A stretch of DNA of 24,243 nt from Pycnococcus provasolii (Eukaryota > Chlorophyta > Pseudoscourfieldiophyceae > Pseudoscourfieldiales > Pycnococcaceae), in the NCBI GenBank assembly GCA_938743325.2, contig OY726516.1, positions 56,001 through 80,243 on the forward strand, read 5' to 3'. This document shows, in pieces, positions 1 to 9,397 of this stretch (positions are counted from its first letter, which is position 1; the number at the start of each line of letters is the position of its first letter). The translations under genes were made by a program, and so were the position numbers. The notes beneath the pieces were generated by a model. It searched no databases. It was not told the origin of the DNA and was given only the letters and a program-made list of their open reading frames with translations.

Positions 1-42
1 CATTCCGATTTTTCCAAAATTTGCTATGAGGAAATTTATAAA
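1..42. other. Left-edge spacer before cysT
   Basis: These bases lie upstream of cysT. The stretch is A+T-rich and shows no gene fragment that I can recognise. It ends in an A-rich leader directly before the cysT start. Confidence 0.5.
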
Positions 43-864
43 ATGACACTTACTAATACTAAAAATGGACTTTCTCTGATTGGAGGTCTTGCCATTGCAT
101 ACGTAATGTTGACTCTTGTACTGCCTATGAGCGCTCTTTTTTGGCGTGCTGGACAAGATGGGTGGTCCACCTTTATTCAAGCAGCTACTGATTCTGTAGC
201 GCTTAGTGCGTATGAAGTAACATTTATTACAGCATTACTTGCTGCTCTTTTAAACATGGTATTTGGATTACTTGTAGCATGGGTATTAGTTCGATATCGT
301 TTTCCTGGACGTCGGTTATTAGATGCTGCTGTTGATTTACCATTTGCATTACCGACTTCTGTTGCTGGAATTACCCTTGCTACTGTATACGGAGACTCTA
401 GTTGGTTAGGAACTTGGTTAATGCAAACTTTTGGAGTTCAAGTTGCCTTTACACGAATTGGAGTTGCGTTAGCTATGATTTTTGTTTCGTTTCCCTTTGT
501 AGTTCGAACGGTCCAACCTGTTTTGAGAAGCTTAGAGCCTGAACTCGAAGAAGCTGCGCAAGTGCTTGGTGCAACTCCCCTTCAATGTTTTCGTTATGTT
601 ATTTTTCCAGCGTTGTTACCGTCTCTTTTAACCGGTACGGCTTTAGGTTTTTCTCGAGCTGTTGGAGAATTTGGATCTGTTGTTATTGTAGCATCAAATG
701 TTCCCTTCAAGGATTTAGTTGCACCAGTTCTCATTTTCCAAGAACTTGAACGTTACTCTTATTCTTCGGCAACCGCACTTGGTTCTATTATGTTACTTAC
801 GTCACTTCTTCTTTTATTTATTTTAAACTTTATCCAAACAAAAACATTACGACGAAATCAGTAA
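43..864 (+). CDS. cysT: Sulfate ABC transporter permease CysT
   Basis: Membrane subunit of the sulfate/thiosulfate importer, expected in the inner envelope, where it works with CysA (ATPase), CysW and a sulfate-binding protein. None of these partners is in this window. The 273-residue product is the usual size for CysT. It has about six hydrophobic segments, starting near residues 12-32, and the permease 'EAA' loop that contacts the ATPase: E170-A171-A172 with the conserved glycine G176, followed by the segment ending RAVGEFGSV. The start is the first ATG after an A-rich leader. Plastid cysT is kept in many green algae and bryophytes and is often next to ycf1, as here, 215 bases away. The identification is firm and nothing in it looks broken. 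Confidence 0.93.
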   Translation: MTLTNTKNGLSLIGGLAIAYVMLTLVLPMSALFWRAGQDGWSTFIQAATDSVALSAYEVTFITALLAALLNMVFGLLVAWVLVRYRFPGRRLLDAAVDLPFALPTSVAGITLATVYGDSSWLGTWLMQTFGVQVAFTRIGVALAMIFVSFPFVVRTVQPVLRSLEPELEEAAQVLGATPLQCFRYVIFPALLPSLLTGTALGFSRAVGEFGSVVIVASNVPFKDLVAPVLIFQELERYSYSSATALGSIMLLTSLLLLFILNFIQTKTLRRNQ

Positions 865-1079
865 CTTATTTTTCTGCTTGTCAGTGAAGGAAGAGCTAAA
901 ACTATTTGTATTGCTTTTTCTGTTGGTCTAAGTTATAGTAGGTTATAATAGTTAACATATAAATCTTAGCCCTTTTCCAATTTTTAAAGTATTGGTTTTT
1001 AACCTTTTCAGCTTTTAAGTGTGTTTCTCTGACATACGTTGATTATATTCTCATGTAAAAAAAATAAATTTTCAAAACT
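865..1079. other. cysT-ycf1 spacer
   Basis: This is a 215-base A+T-rich spacer without a coding frame. It contains a TATAAT box at 944-949; the best upstream partner at the right distance (around 921-928) is a poor match to TTGACA. A promoter for ycf1 is plausible but weakly supported. No strong terminator hairpin for cysT was seen. Confidence 0.4.
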
Positions 1080-4000
1080 ATGAGCATGCAAAATCCTTTA
1101 GCAAGGGCGTTTAGCTGGTTTCCACTCTATTCCGCCAGTGATGAAACGACGATTACTGAAGTAATTGATACTCCATCAACAGCAATCGAAGATTTTTGGA
1201 GCTATATTCGTCAATCAGTTGGTTTACCTGGTAGTTCACCTTATTTCCGTGATTTTTGGGAGCTTTCCGATGATGCAATGACAAATTATGTTATTGTCGA
1301 AGCAGAAGATACGGGAGCAACAGATTTATTACGTGATTTACCCCCTGATCCTAGTGAAGGTGTTCCTGATTCAATTTTACCTTTCGTTCAAAGTCGTTGG
1401 GCATTAGGTGATGAATACATGTCAGGGATTCTAACAACAGATACTGATGTCTTTGGCACTCCAAAGGGAATTCTTCAAAATAGTCAAATCTGGTCATTTT
1501 GGGAAGGTACCTGGTTTGATACTTTCCTATTTAGTATTGGTACTACGTTTAATACAATTATTTACTGGTTCCGTGCATGGGTAGATTGTTTTATTTCATT
1601 TTTTATTGTTCCAATCCAAACGAATCCTAATTTCTCCCATACGTCAATTATTTCCCAATCATTTGCAGGGACTCCTGAAGTTTTCACGCATATTCACGAA
1701 TGGGGAGATCCATTCTTTTCTTGGTATGCCCAACCTTTATCAGATGATTTTCTTGGAAATTGGGTTGGCTTATCTCCGTTTTTAAATGGATTTTTTTCCA
1801 GTTTTCATATTTTTGGGTTTTTAACCGTTGGTACATTATTAAGTTTATCTCGTTTTTTTACAAATGGGCGTTATGCTTGGTATGTGTCTAATGCTGCTCA
1901 AGTCGCTGCTCATTATGTTTTACTTTGTTTAACTATCTTCCCGATTCCACAGACAGAGATTATTTTTGAAAAATTAACACCAATAATTACATTCCCAATT
2001 GGTTTGATTTTCTTACTGCAAAGTATGTGGCATTATGAGGAAACTTATCATACTGTATCAGTTGATGAAGATGGACGAACTCCTATGGCAACGGCACGTT
2101 TAAAACTCCTCCCACGTGAACTGGAGTGGAAATGGTCTTGGGATGGCATTTATAGTTTCCGCTATATTTTTCTTTATACTTTTATTGTTACTTTAACAAT
2201 CCCAATGACTCTTGGGGTACAAGGGTTTACCCTTCTCCCACAACCAGCATTAACGTTAATGAACGTAACTGGGTTAAACTTTGTTAAGTATACAGTTGGC
2301 TTAGTATTTGGAGCAGCAATCTTATCTTTCCTTGCTGGTTGGTTTTGTGACGCAGTTGTAACTTACTTTAACCGTTGGTTATATATTCAACAACGTTGGG
2401 ATCCAACTCTTCCTTTTAGTGGGAATCTTCGTGAAATTGTACCTGAATTAACAGCTACACGAACATTACGCTTGCTTTTCTTCACACTTGCACTTGCAGT
2501 TAGTTTCAATACTGTTGCATTTTATGCAAATGAACAGACTCGATCGGAAGGTTTAGGTTTTAGCTCACCAAATGAAAATGTGATGCTGCGAACATTTTGG
2601 CTCCGTGATATTGTTCCACCTACTTCCCCAGATGATACATCCGTAGAAGATGGAGAAACTGATTGGTTAGATATGTATTATGAATTTGATGATGATTTAT
2701 ATATGCACACATATCTACGACCTTTGGTTACACCATACTTTGATCAATGGAGAGATAGTGTTTTTGAACGTCATTTCTTAGAAGATAATTTTGAGAAATA
2801 TGATGAGAATTTCCTACAACGCGACCGTGCTTCGTGGCGAGACGAAGATAATTTAGAAGCTGAGAAAGAATGGGAAAACAAAATAAATGAAATGTATCTT
2901 TATAAGTCAGACGAAGTAATTGCGGCAACTTATGCGGATCGAGCTGCGCGAACAAGTCGTGGTTTAAGAGCACGAGCACAAGATGATGCATCAATGGTTG
3001 ATCGTTCTGACGAAGAAGACGATTTACGCGGCGCAATGACTGAAGAAACGGGCCTTGCTATTGGAGATGAATCCGCAGGTGGACCACGTGGTTTTATGTT
3101 GTATTTATTACAGAATCAAAAACGTCGTTTTTTACAACGTCGTCAAACTCCCCGAACAACTCGTTTTGCCATTGCACCAAATTACCGAAAAGACAAAACA
3201 CTTCCATTTGTTGACCGCCCAAATGTAGGTGGATCATGGTTGCTGGATAATGAACAAATTCGAACATTTGACGCTACAAGTCCAATTGCAGTAGCCGAAG
3301 GATTAAATTTCGCACAACGAAAACCAACTCCCGCAGCTCGAACAAACTTGTTAGCACGATTAGATGAGCGTGGTCGACCTTTAAAGAATAGTAAAACTGC
3401 TGGTCGTTTTAATAGTGATGGTTCCTTCCGTTTATTTACTGATTTTGAAGATTCATTAGATGATAGCTATAAATATGAATTAGAGGATGATACTTGTATT
3501 TTACCTCCCCCAATTCTAGTTGGAAACGAACTTCCTCGTCGATGCGCATTAAACAGTAATATCGTACGTCGTGAGGCACGAAGTACTTGGCTCAAGACAA
3601 AAACTAAACAAGCGTCTAATGCACTTGAAAAGTTCGATAAAATAAGAGACACAAAACTTCAACGTGATCGCAAACGCCAAAAAGCTTTATCAGAGACTTC
3701 TGTTACAACATTAGATGATGGCGGTTTACAAGTTAAAATGCGATCAGAGCCAGTTGAAACAAGTTCAGACTCTGTTCTTTCAAAGTGGTTTAGTGTAACT
3801 GAAAACCAAAAACCTAAAAGTTCAAATAGTATTGAATATAAACGCTTAGAAGCAACGGAAACAAAGCGCTTACTGAACCCCCTATATTTTGTTCAAAACC
3901 GACTTGATGATTATGATCACACTCAAGACATGACTGTTCGACGTGATTATATTGATTCCAACACAATCAAGTATGAAATGAAAGACGGTCCTGTTCGACT

Positions 4001-5387
4001 TGAACATAGTGGGTTTGATCCAACGGTTTTTGAACGATTAAAGTGGGTTAATCCAATTTTCTGGGCACAAAAGGCTCTTCAAATTGAGTTCTACCTTGCG
4101 AAAGCTATTCTCGTAAAACCTGCCGTTAAAGTTTTTGATATTGTAACGCTTAATTCCCGTCACCGTATTAAACCAAAACCAACAACAGTACCAGAAACTC
4201 CGATTCAGACTCAGACACCCGAAGAATTACAAGCGCAACAAGAACGTGCCGATCGTGTCATTCTAAAACAGACACGCGCTGTTCAAAATAAAATGAATCG
4301 TGATTCTCAAGGTGTTTATGAGGATTATTTTAATATTGATGCGGTTGAATCAAGTCTCTTTAACCGATTCGATTATGAACGAACAATGTGTGAATTAGTA
4401 TCCCCACATAATTCATTCAGATTTAATTTTTATGAGTCTTATTATCGATTCCCTACAACTCAATTAACTATTCGTTTATTAGCAGACCGTTTAATCCGTA
4501 ATAGTTTAGTTGACCCAACAGCCACAACAAACGACATCTCCAATCAACTTACTAATTCTGCTGCACAAGCATTAGCATTAGAACATGCGCACGAAAAAGT
4601 AATTGAATACCATAATAGTATGCGTGAGTATAGTGCGAGTGCCTACAGTTCTACTTTAGGGTTCGTTTCTAGTGCACAAACTAAATCTAAGTTTAATACT
4701 CCCTATCGACAACAGTTTAAAGGGCGTCGAAATACAGCACGCCGTCTTACCTTTACGAACCGTGATGAAGTTGAAAACATGTTAAACTCTGATATCATGG
4801 AGTACGTAAAACCTGTTAACAGTCTCCCATCAAACATTCATTTAGGGGAGAATCAGACGATGGTAACTGGATTTGGACCTAGCTTACATGAAAATGTACC
4901 CTATGGGTTTACTTCAGGTTCGACTGATACAAAAAAGGAGTCATACACACCTTGGCAAACATTGTGGCGAAAAGCACTCGTGCCAACCGAAGTTGATTTC
5001 ATGCCGCTATATGTTAGTCGTGATCCTGAAACAGGTAAACTTATACTAGTACCAACAATTAATCGTAATGATTTAAGCTATACTAGTGTACCGAAACAGT
5101 TGCTTAGCAAAGCTAATACGAGATTTATTGCTGAATACTTTGACCCAAAGAATTTAAATGTTGAGTCAATTCGTGAATCTCGTGACTTCCTCTTAGCATT
5201 ACCTGCTGAATCAATCGATCGAATGTTATTTATGTCTTTACTTCCTGACTCTGATCAAGAAAAGAAAGCATTTCTTAAATTCTTGAAAACAGCTCCCGAG
5301 TATCTTCGTAATAATTACTCTCGTTTAGAAGCTCTGATTGATAACGATCCCACTTTTGATCGAGCAAACATTGTTGCTCGTTATTAA
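1080..5387 (+). CDS. ycf1: Ycf1 / Tic214-type envelope protein
   Basis: Very large plastid membrane protein. In land plants and Chlamydomonas, Ycf1 (Tic214) is part of the inner-envelope protein import apparatus. The product has 1435 residues. Roughly residues 140-485 hold six or seven hydrophobic segments rich in F and W, for example around 145-175, 230-255, 270-290, 300-315, 360-380, 400-425 and 463-482. The remaining roughly 950 residues are highly charged, with acidic and basic tracts and many D, E, K and R. This layout (N-terminal membrane domain, long soluble tail) and the position beside cysT identify it as Ycf1, even though the family is poorly conserved in sequence. The start is the first ATG after an A-rich leader. 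No tandem repeats or frameshifts are visible. Codon use matches the neighbours. The function is inferred from the family. Confidence 0.85.
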   Translation: MSMQNPLARAFSWFPLYSASDETTITEVIDTPSTAIEDFWSYIRQSVGLPGSSPYFRDFWELSDDAMTNYVIVEAEDTGATDLLRDLPPDPSEGVPDSILPFVQSRWALGDEYMSGILTTDTDVFGTPKGILQNSQIWSFWEGTWFDTFLFSIGTTFNTIIYWFRAWVDCFISFFIVPIQTNPNFSHTSIISQSFAGTPEVFTHIHEWGDPFFSWYAQPLSDDFLGNWVGLSPFLNGFFSSFHIFGFLTVGTLLSLSRFFTNGRYAWYVSNAAQVAAHYVLLCLTIFPIPQTEIIFEKLTPIITFPIGLIFLLQSMWHYEETYHTVSVDEDGRTPMATARLKLLPRELEWKWSWDGIYSFRYIFLYTFIVTLTIPMTLGVQGFTLLPQPALTLMNVTGLNFVKYTVGLVFGAAILSFLAGWFCDAVVTYFNRWLYIQQRWDPTLPFSGNLREIVPELTATRTLRLLFFTLALAVSFNTVAFYANEQTRSEGLGFSSPNENVMLRTFWLRDIVPPTSPDDTSVEDGETDWLDMYYEFDDDLYMHTYLRPLVTPYFDQWRDSVFERHFLEDNFEKYDENFLQRDRASWRDEDNLEAEKEWENKINEMYLYKSDEVIAATYADRAARTSRGLRARAQDDASMVDRSDEEDDLRGAMTEETGLAIGDESAGGPRGFMLYLLQNQKRRFLQRRQTPRTTRFAIAPNYRKDKTLPFVDRPNVGGSWLLDNEQIRTFDATSPIAVAEGLNFAQRKPTPAARTNLLARLDERGRPLKNSKTAGRFNSDGSFRLFTDFEDSLDDSYKYELEDDTCILPPPILVGNELPRRCALNSNIVRREARSTWLKTKTKQASNALEKFDKIRDTKLQRDRKRQKALSETSVTTLDDGGLQVKMRSEPVETSSDSVLSKWFSVTENQKPKSSNSIEYKRLEATETKRLLNPLYFVQNRLDDYDHTQDMTVRRDYIDSNTIKYEMKDGPVRLEHSGFDPTVFERLKWVNPIFWAQKALQIEFYLAKAILVKPAVKVFDIVTLNSRHRIKPKPTTVPETPIQTQTPEELQAQQERADRVILKQTRAVQNKMNRDSQGVYEDYFNIDAVESSLFNRFDYERTMCELVSPHNSFRFNFYESYYRFPTTQLTIRLLADRLIRNSLVDPTATTNDISNQLTNSAAQALALEHAHEKVIEYHNSMREYSASAYSSTLGFVSSAQTKSKFNTPYRQQFKGRRNTARRLTFTNRDEVENMLNSDIMEYVKPVNSLPSNIHLGENQTMVTGFGPSLHENVPYGFTSGSTDTKKESYTPWQTLWRKALVPTEVDFMPLYVSRDPETGKLILVPTINRNDLSYTSVPKQLLSKANTRFIAEYFDPKNLNVESIRESRDFLLALPAESIDRMLFMSLLPDSDQEKKAFLKFLKTAPEYLRNNYSRLEALIDNDPTFDRANIVARY

Positions 5388-5403
5388 TAAGCGAAACGTT
5401 GCT

Positions 5404-5478
5404 CTTTAAGAGTAACAAAGAATTCCTCCAGTTTTTTTGTGAAACTGGGGGAAGAATAACTCATTCTTTCTCTTAAAG
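5404..5478 (+). terminator. Two-tier hairpin after ycf1
   Basis: An outer 9-bp stem (5404-5412 with 5470-5478) encloses a 12-bp inner stem (5423-5434 with 5442-5453, one G-U pair, 7-base loop). It lies 16 bases after the ycf1 stop. In plastids such structures usually stabilise or define mRNA 3' ends rather than strictly terminate transcription. Confidence 0.7.
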
Positions 5479-5746
5479 TTTTTTATTTCTGAAGAAAAGT
5501 AGGTTTAATTGGTCCATTTTTTTGGTAAACATTTAAAAATAAATTACAAAACTTTGAATAAATGTTTAAAAACAAAATTACTCTTTTAATTTTTTATGTG
5601 CTACTATTAAATTAGATAGAAAGTAATCTCGATGAAATGACGTCCATGTGGGAACCATTTTACCAGACCAAGTATGTTAAACAAGATTCTTTGTTCATCG
5701 TATTTGATTATTTTCTATCTGTATCGTCAATTAAAAAAAAGAAAAT
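5479..5746. other. Spacer with two further inverted repeats
   Basis: A+T-rich spacer between the ycf1 hairpin and orf176. It holds a 10-bp inverted repeat at 5526-5535 with 5559-5568 and the larger hairpin listed separately at 5614-5720. A 17-codon hydrophobic frame begins at 5562 but matches no plastid small protein known to me. No tRNA was found. Confidence 0.5.
5614..5720 (+). ncRNA. Possible structured RNA, 107-base hairpin
   Basis: The ends pair over 15 positions (5614-5628 with 5706-5720) with a single G-U. Pairing resumes with a perfect 7-bp stem (5630-5636 with 5694-5700). The two stems are separated by 1 base on one side and 5 on the other, and they enclose about 57 bases. This would fold into one long rod. 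It could be a small RNA, or a leader structure for orf176, whose ATG lies 27 bases downstream. The length and rod shape recall a bacterial-type signal recognition particle RNA, but the conserved GGAA loop plus AGCAG motif is absent. The call is therefore only 'structured, function unknown'. Confidence 0.35.
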
Positions 5747-6277
5747 ATGATGTACAACGCATTACTTGGTCTTATCTCTAGTTCCTATGTAAAGTGGGCT
5801 GGGGCAGTGGCTGTTTTCTTTTTACCCCCTGACGGGTATGTCCTGACTTTGGAGACGACATGGTTCGTTTTCCAAGGAAAAATTCGTGACTTATATAAGA
5901 GTCGCACGAATTCTTCCACGGAGAAGCCGGCCCATGAAAAATTCTCCAACACAGGCGAAACTACTCGAGAGAAGAATAGGTCTAAGCCTATTCCGATTTC
6001 GGGGGAGGGTGCGCCTCCTTCTCCTTCTCCACTTGCTGCAGATGCAGCAACAACAAGCCCTGGGGGAGTAGATTCTACTCCTTCGGCTAACGCAACTAAA
6101 GGGGGTCAGACGCCCCCGCCAGTGGCATGCATGTCACTTGGAACAGCTGTTACCCCAACCACAGCCCAAATTAATAACGGTGCAGTTATTGGGGTTTTTG
6201 TTGGCGTTGCCGTCCTTGCTGTATCACGAGCCATCTCGACACGGCTCAACAACAGTATGGCAGATACGGAGAAGTAA
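5747..6277 (+). CDS. Hypothetical protein, orf176
   Basis: Unrecognised 176-codon frame. The product has a hydrophobic segment near residues 14-33, then a charged stretch (about 45-80) and a linker rich in P, S, T, A and G (about 80-140). A second hydrophobic segment follows near 145-160 (NNGAVIGVFVGVAVLAVSR), then a short polar tail. It could therefore be a small envelope or thylakoid protein with one or two membrane spans. Composition differs from the neighbours: the DNA for the linker is G+C-rich with GGG and CCC runs and G/C-ending codons, and contains many short hairpins. It starts with two ATG codons after an A-rich leader and lies 69 bases before chlL, on the same strand. It may be a real lineage-specific gene, possibly an unassigned ycf, with a linker expanded by insertions. 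It could also be a chance frame over a structured region. Confidence 0.45.
   Translation: MMYNALLGLISSSYVKWAGAVAVFFLPPDGYVLTLETTWFVFQGKIRDLYKSRTNSSTEKPAHEKFSNTGETTREKNRSKPIPISGEGAPPSPSPLAADAATTSPGGVDSTPSANATKGGQTPPPVACMSLGTAVTPTTAQINNGAVIGVFVGVAVLAVSRAISTRLNNSMADTEK
5881..6151. repeat. Dense cluster of short hairpins in orf176
   Basis: Short inverted repeats follow one another: 5881-5888 with 5905-5912; 5974-5980 with 5987-5993; 6004-6008 with 6014-6018; 6033-6040 with 6043-6050; 6065-6071 with 6075-6081; 6101-6105 with 6113-6117. Two near or exact palindromes lie at 6121-6138 and 6142-6151. A 5-bp pair at 6228-6232 with 6243-6247 lies a little downstream. The stretch is visibly richer in G and C than its surroundings. 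The hairpins do not share an obvious common sequence, so they are not copies of one element. They may be remnants of small palindromic insertions, or parts of a folded RNA. Confidence 0.6.
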
Positions 6278-6293
6278 AAGCCATATTAAATTA

Positions 6294-6323
6294 ATCCGTC
6301 TTTTTTTCTAAAAAAAGACGGAT
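6294..6323 (+). terminator. Hairpin between orf176 and chlL
   Basis: A perfect inverted repeat pairs 6294-6307 with 6310-6323: a 7-bp mixed stem continuing into a T/A tract, so the real loop is probably a little wider than 2 bases. It lies 16 bases after the orf176 stop and 23 bases before the chlL start. It may define the orf176 3' end or protect the chlL 5' end. Confidence 0.65.
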
Positions 6324-6346
6324 AAACAATAACTACAATTAAAATT

Positions 6347-7342
6347 ATGACAGAATCAACACAAGAATCAACAGAACAACAAACACAAAAGGACTTTCCT
6401 TTGCTTAAATTAGCTACGTATGGAAAAGGCGGTATTGGTAAATCAATGGTTAGCTGTAATTTATCAGTTGGTTTGGCACAACGTGGGCGTAAAGTTCTAC
6501 AGATTGGTTGTGATCCCAAACATGATAGTACGTTTACCCTATGTGGATTTATGATTCCAACAATTATTGATACGTTACAGAAAAAAGATTTTGTCTATTC
6601 AAACGTTTGGTCTGAAGACATTATTTATAAAGGTCTTTTTAATGTTGATTGTGTCGAAGCTGGGGGACCACCTGCTGGTGCTGGGTGTGGTGGATACGTT
6701 GTTGGAGAAACTGTTAAGCTTTTAAAAGAGTTAAATGCTTTTTATAGTTATGATGTAATTATTTTTGATGTATTGGGTGATATTGTATGTGGTGGATTTG
6801 CAGCTCCTTTAAACTACTCCGATTATTGTCTCATTACAACCGATGATAGTTTTGATTCCTTGTTTGCTGCTAATCGAATTTTTGCCTCTATCCGAGAAAA
6901 AGCAAGAACACATCCATTACGTCTTGTTGGAGTTGTTGTTAATCGTACCTTAAATCGTGACTTAGTTATGCGTTTTGCAAAAACCTCTCCCTTTGCAATT
7001 TTAGAGGCTCTGCCTTTACTTGAAACAATTAAAGAATCACGAATTTTAGGTAAACCTCTGATTTATATGCGCAAACGACTGGAAGACGCACTCGAAAATA
7101 AAATTGAACAAGAAGAAGAAGTAACAATTGACGAACAGCGTGAATTTGATTTAATGACATACACCTGTGGCGCTTTCTTAAGTTTAGCAGACGTATTTTC
7201 TACAAATCCAGAAGGAGTTGTTCCCATGGAATTACCTGATCGAACAATTTTTACATTATTATCCACAGGAGTATCGACATCCCCACTCGAACGCGAAGCA
7301 GCAATGGCTAAAATTCAGGAAAGTGAATTTGCTATGGTCTAA
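6347..7342 (+). CDS. chlL: Light-independent protochlorophyllide reductase ChlL
   Basis: NifH-like ATPase subunit that feeds electrons to the ChlN-ChlB component to reduce protochlorophyllide to chlorophyllide in the dark, in the stroma. The P-loop is GKGGIGKS (G26-S33). The two cysteines that hold the shared [4Fe-4S] cluster at the dimer interface are present, C114 in GAGCGG and C148 in GDIVCGG, with the usual 34-residue spacing. The 331 residues exceed the usual roughly 290. The excess is about 19 extra polar residues before the normal start region (MK-A-YGKGG), an insert near 240-265 in a region that is variable in the family, and a C-terminal tail of about 20. The residue after the P-loop serine is M34, where the family normally has threonine. 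No in-frame ATG lies close to the usual start, so the N-terminal extension is kept. It is followed after 15 bases by chlN, so they are surely co-transcribed. Confidence 0.96.
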   Translation: MTESTQESTEQQTQKDFPLLKLATYGKGGIGKSMVSCNLSVGLAQRGRKVLQIGCDPKHDSTFTLCGFMIPTIIDTLQKKDFVYSNVWSEDIIYKGLFNVDCVEAGGPPAGAGCGGYVVGETVKLLKELNAFYSYDVIIFDVLGDIVCGGFAAPLNYSDYCLITTDDSFDSLFAANRIFASIREKARTHPLRLVGVVVNRTLNRDLVMRFAKTSPFAILEALPLLETIKESRILGKPLIYMRKRLEDALENKIEQEEEVTIDEQREFDLMTYTCGAFLSLADVFSTNPEGVVPMELPDRTIFTLLSTGVSTSPLEREAAMAKIQESEFAMV

Positions 7343-8707
<1,365 letters not shown>

Positions 8708-8750
8708 TTTAGGTTTTCTAGTATTCCTTTTTTGTGAGCTTTACAGTATT

Positions 8751-8807
8751 CTTAAATATAAACGTCACGATCTAAAATAAATGAGACGAGTGACGTTTAT
8801 ATTTAAG
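8751..8807 (+). terminator. Perfect 18-bp hairpin between chlN and ycf4
   Basis: Bases 8751-8768 pair perfectly with 8790-8807 around a 21-base loop. It starts 43 bases after the chlN stop and ends 17 bases before the ycf4 ATG. A 3'-end stabiliser for chlLN mRNA is the simplest reading. It could also shape the ycf4 leader. There is no long T-run after it. Confidence 0.75.
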
Positions 8808-8824
8808 GCGCATGCAAAAGTCCA

Positions 8825-9397
8825 ATGCGAAAAACAGTATTAATTGCTAACTCAAACTATCCTATGATTAAACGTTATAATGTAACCGGTGCACGTCAGA
8901 TTAATAATATTGTTGTATCGTCTATTATTTTTCTTGGTGCGTTTGGGTTTCTTATTGTTGGGTTATCCAGCTATTTTGGAGTAAATGTCTTACCTTTTTT
9001 ATCGGCTGAAGGGATTGTATTTTTACCACAAGGTTTTGTAATGTGCTTATACGGATCGGCTGGTATTTTACTTGGTTTATACCAATTATTTACCATTTTA
9101 TTAAAGGTTGGCGATGGGTTTAACGAGTTTGATCTTGATAGCAATACAGTTCGTATTTTTCGATGGGGATTCCCCGGAAAAACCCGTCGTTTTTGCTTAA
9201 CCTTCTCCTTAGATGATGTAGTTTCTATTGGGATTAAAGTTCGTGAAGGATTAAATCCTCAACGTAATCTATATTTAAAATTGTCTGATCAACGAGAAAT
9301 TCCATTAACACAAATTGGTGAACCTATCCCTATTGGTCAATTAGAAAAAGATGCAGCTGAATTAGCGGCTTTTCTCTCTCGTCCTGTTGAAGGGTAA
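8825..9397 (+). CDS. ycf4: Photosystem I assembly protein Ycf4
   Basis: Thylakoid protein needed for assembly of photosystem I; in Chlamydomonas it forms a scaffold for newly made subunits. The 190 residues fit the family (about 184). Two membrane segments lie near residues 30-50 and 66-92. After them comes the diagnostic block FRWGFPGKTRRF and then KVREGLNPQRNLYLK, followed by the C-terminal AAELAAFLSRP. The first ATG is chosen, although Met14 just before the conserved KRYNVTGAR is an alternative that would remove a non-conserved N-terminus. The stop codon (9395-9397) sits at the edge of the rnpB P1 helix, so the two genes touch. Confidence 0.95.
   Translation: MRKTVLIANSNYPMIKRYNVTGARQINNIVVSSIIFLGAFGFLIVGLSSYFGVNVLPFLSAEGIVFLPQGFVMCLYGSAGILLGLYQLFTILLKVGDGFNEFDLDSNTVRIFRWGFPGKTRRFCLTFSLDDVVSIGIKVREGLNPQRNLYLKLSDQREIPLTQIGEPIPIGQLEKDAAELAAFLSRPVEG

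Noticed and set aside
2728-3036. Minus-strand open frame of 102 codons inside ycf1
   Set aside because: It is antisense to ycf1 and has no recognisable domain; it looks like a chance antisense frame.
5562-5615. A 17-codon hydrophobic frame as a small photosystem or cytochrome subunit
   Set aside because: It is too short, matches none of psb, psa or pet small proteins that I know, and overlaps an inverted repeat.
5614-5720. Signal recognition particle RNA (ffs), known in some prasinophyte plastids
   Set aside because: Length and rod shape fit, and a GGGAACC stretch lies in the middle. The required domain IV arrangement (GGAA loop with AGCAG on the 3' side) is not there on either strand.
5881-6151. 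tmRNA (ssrA) in the hairpin-rich region
   Set aside because: No tRNA-like ends, no T-loop TTCGANTC followed by an acceptor partner, and no tag-peptide frame could be found.
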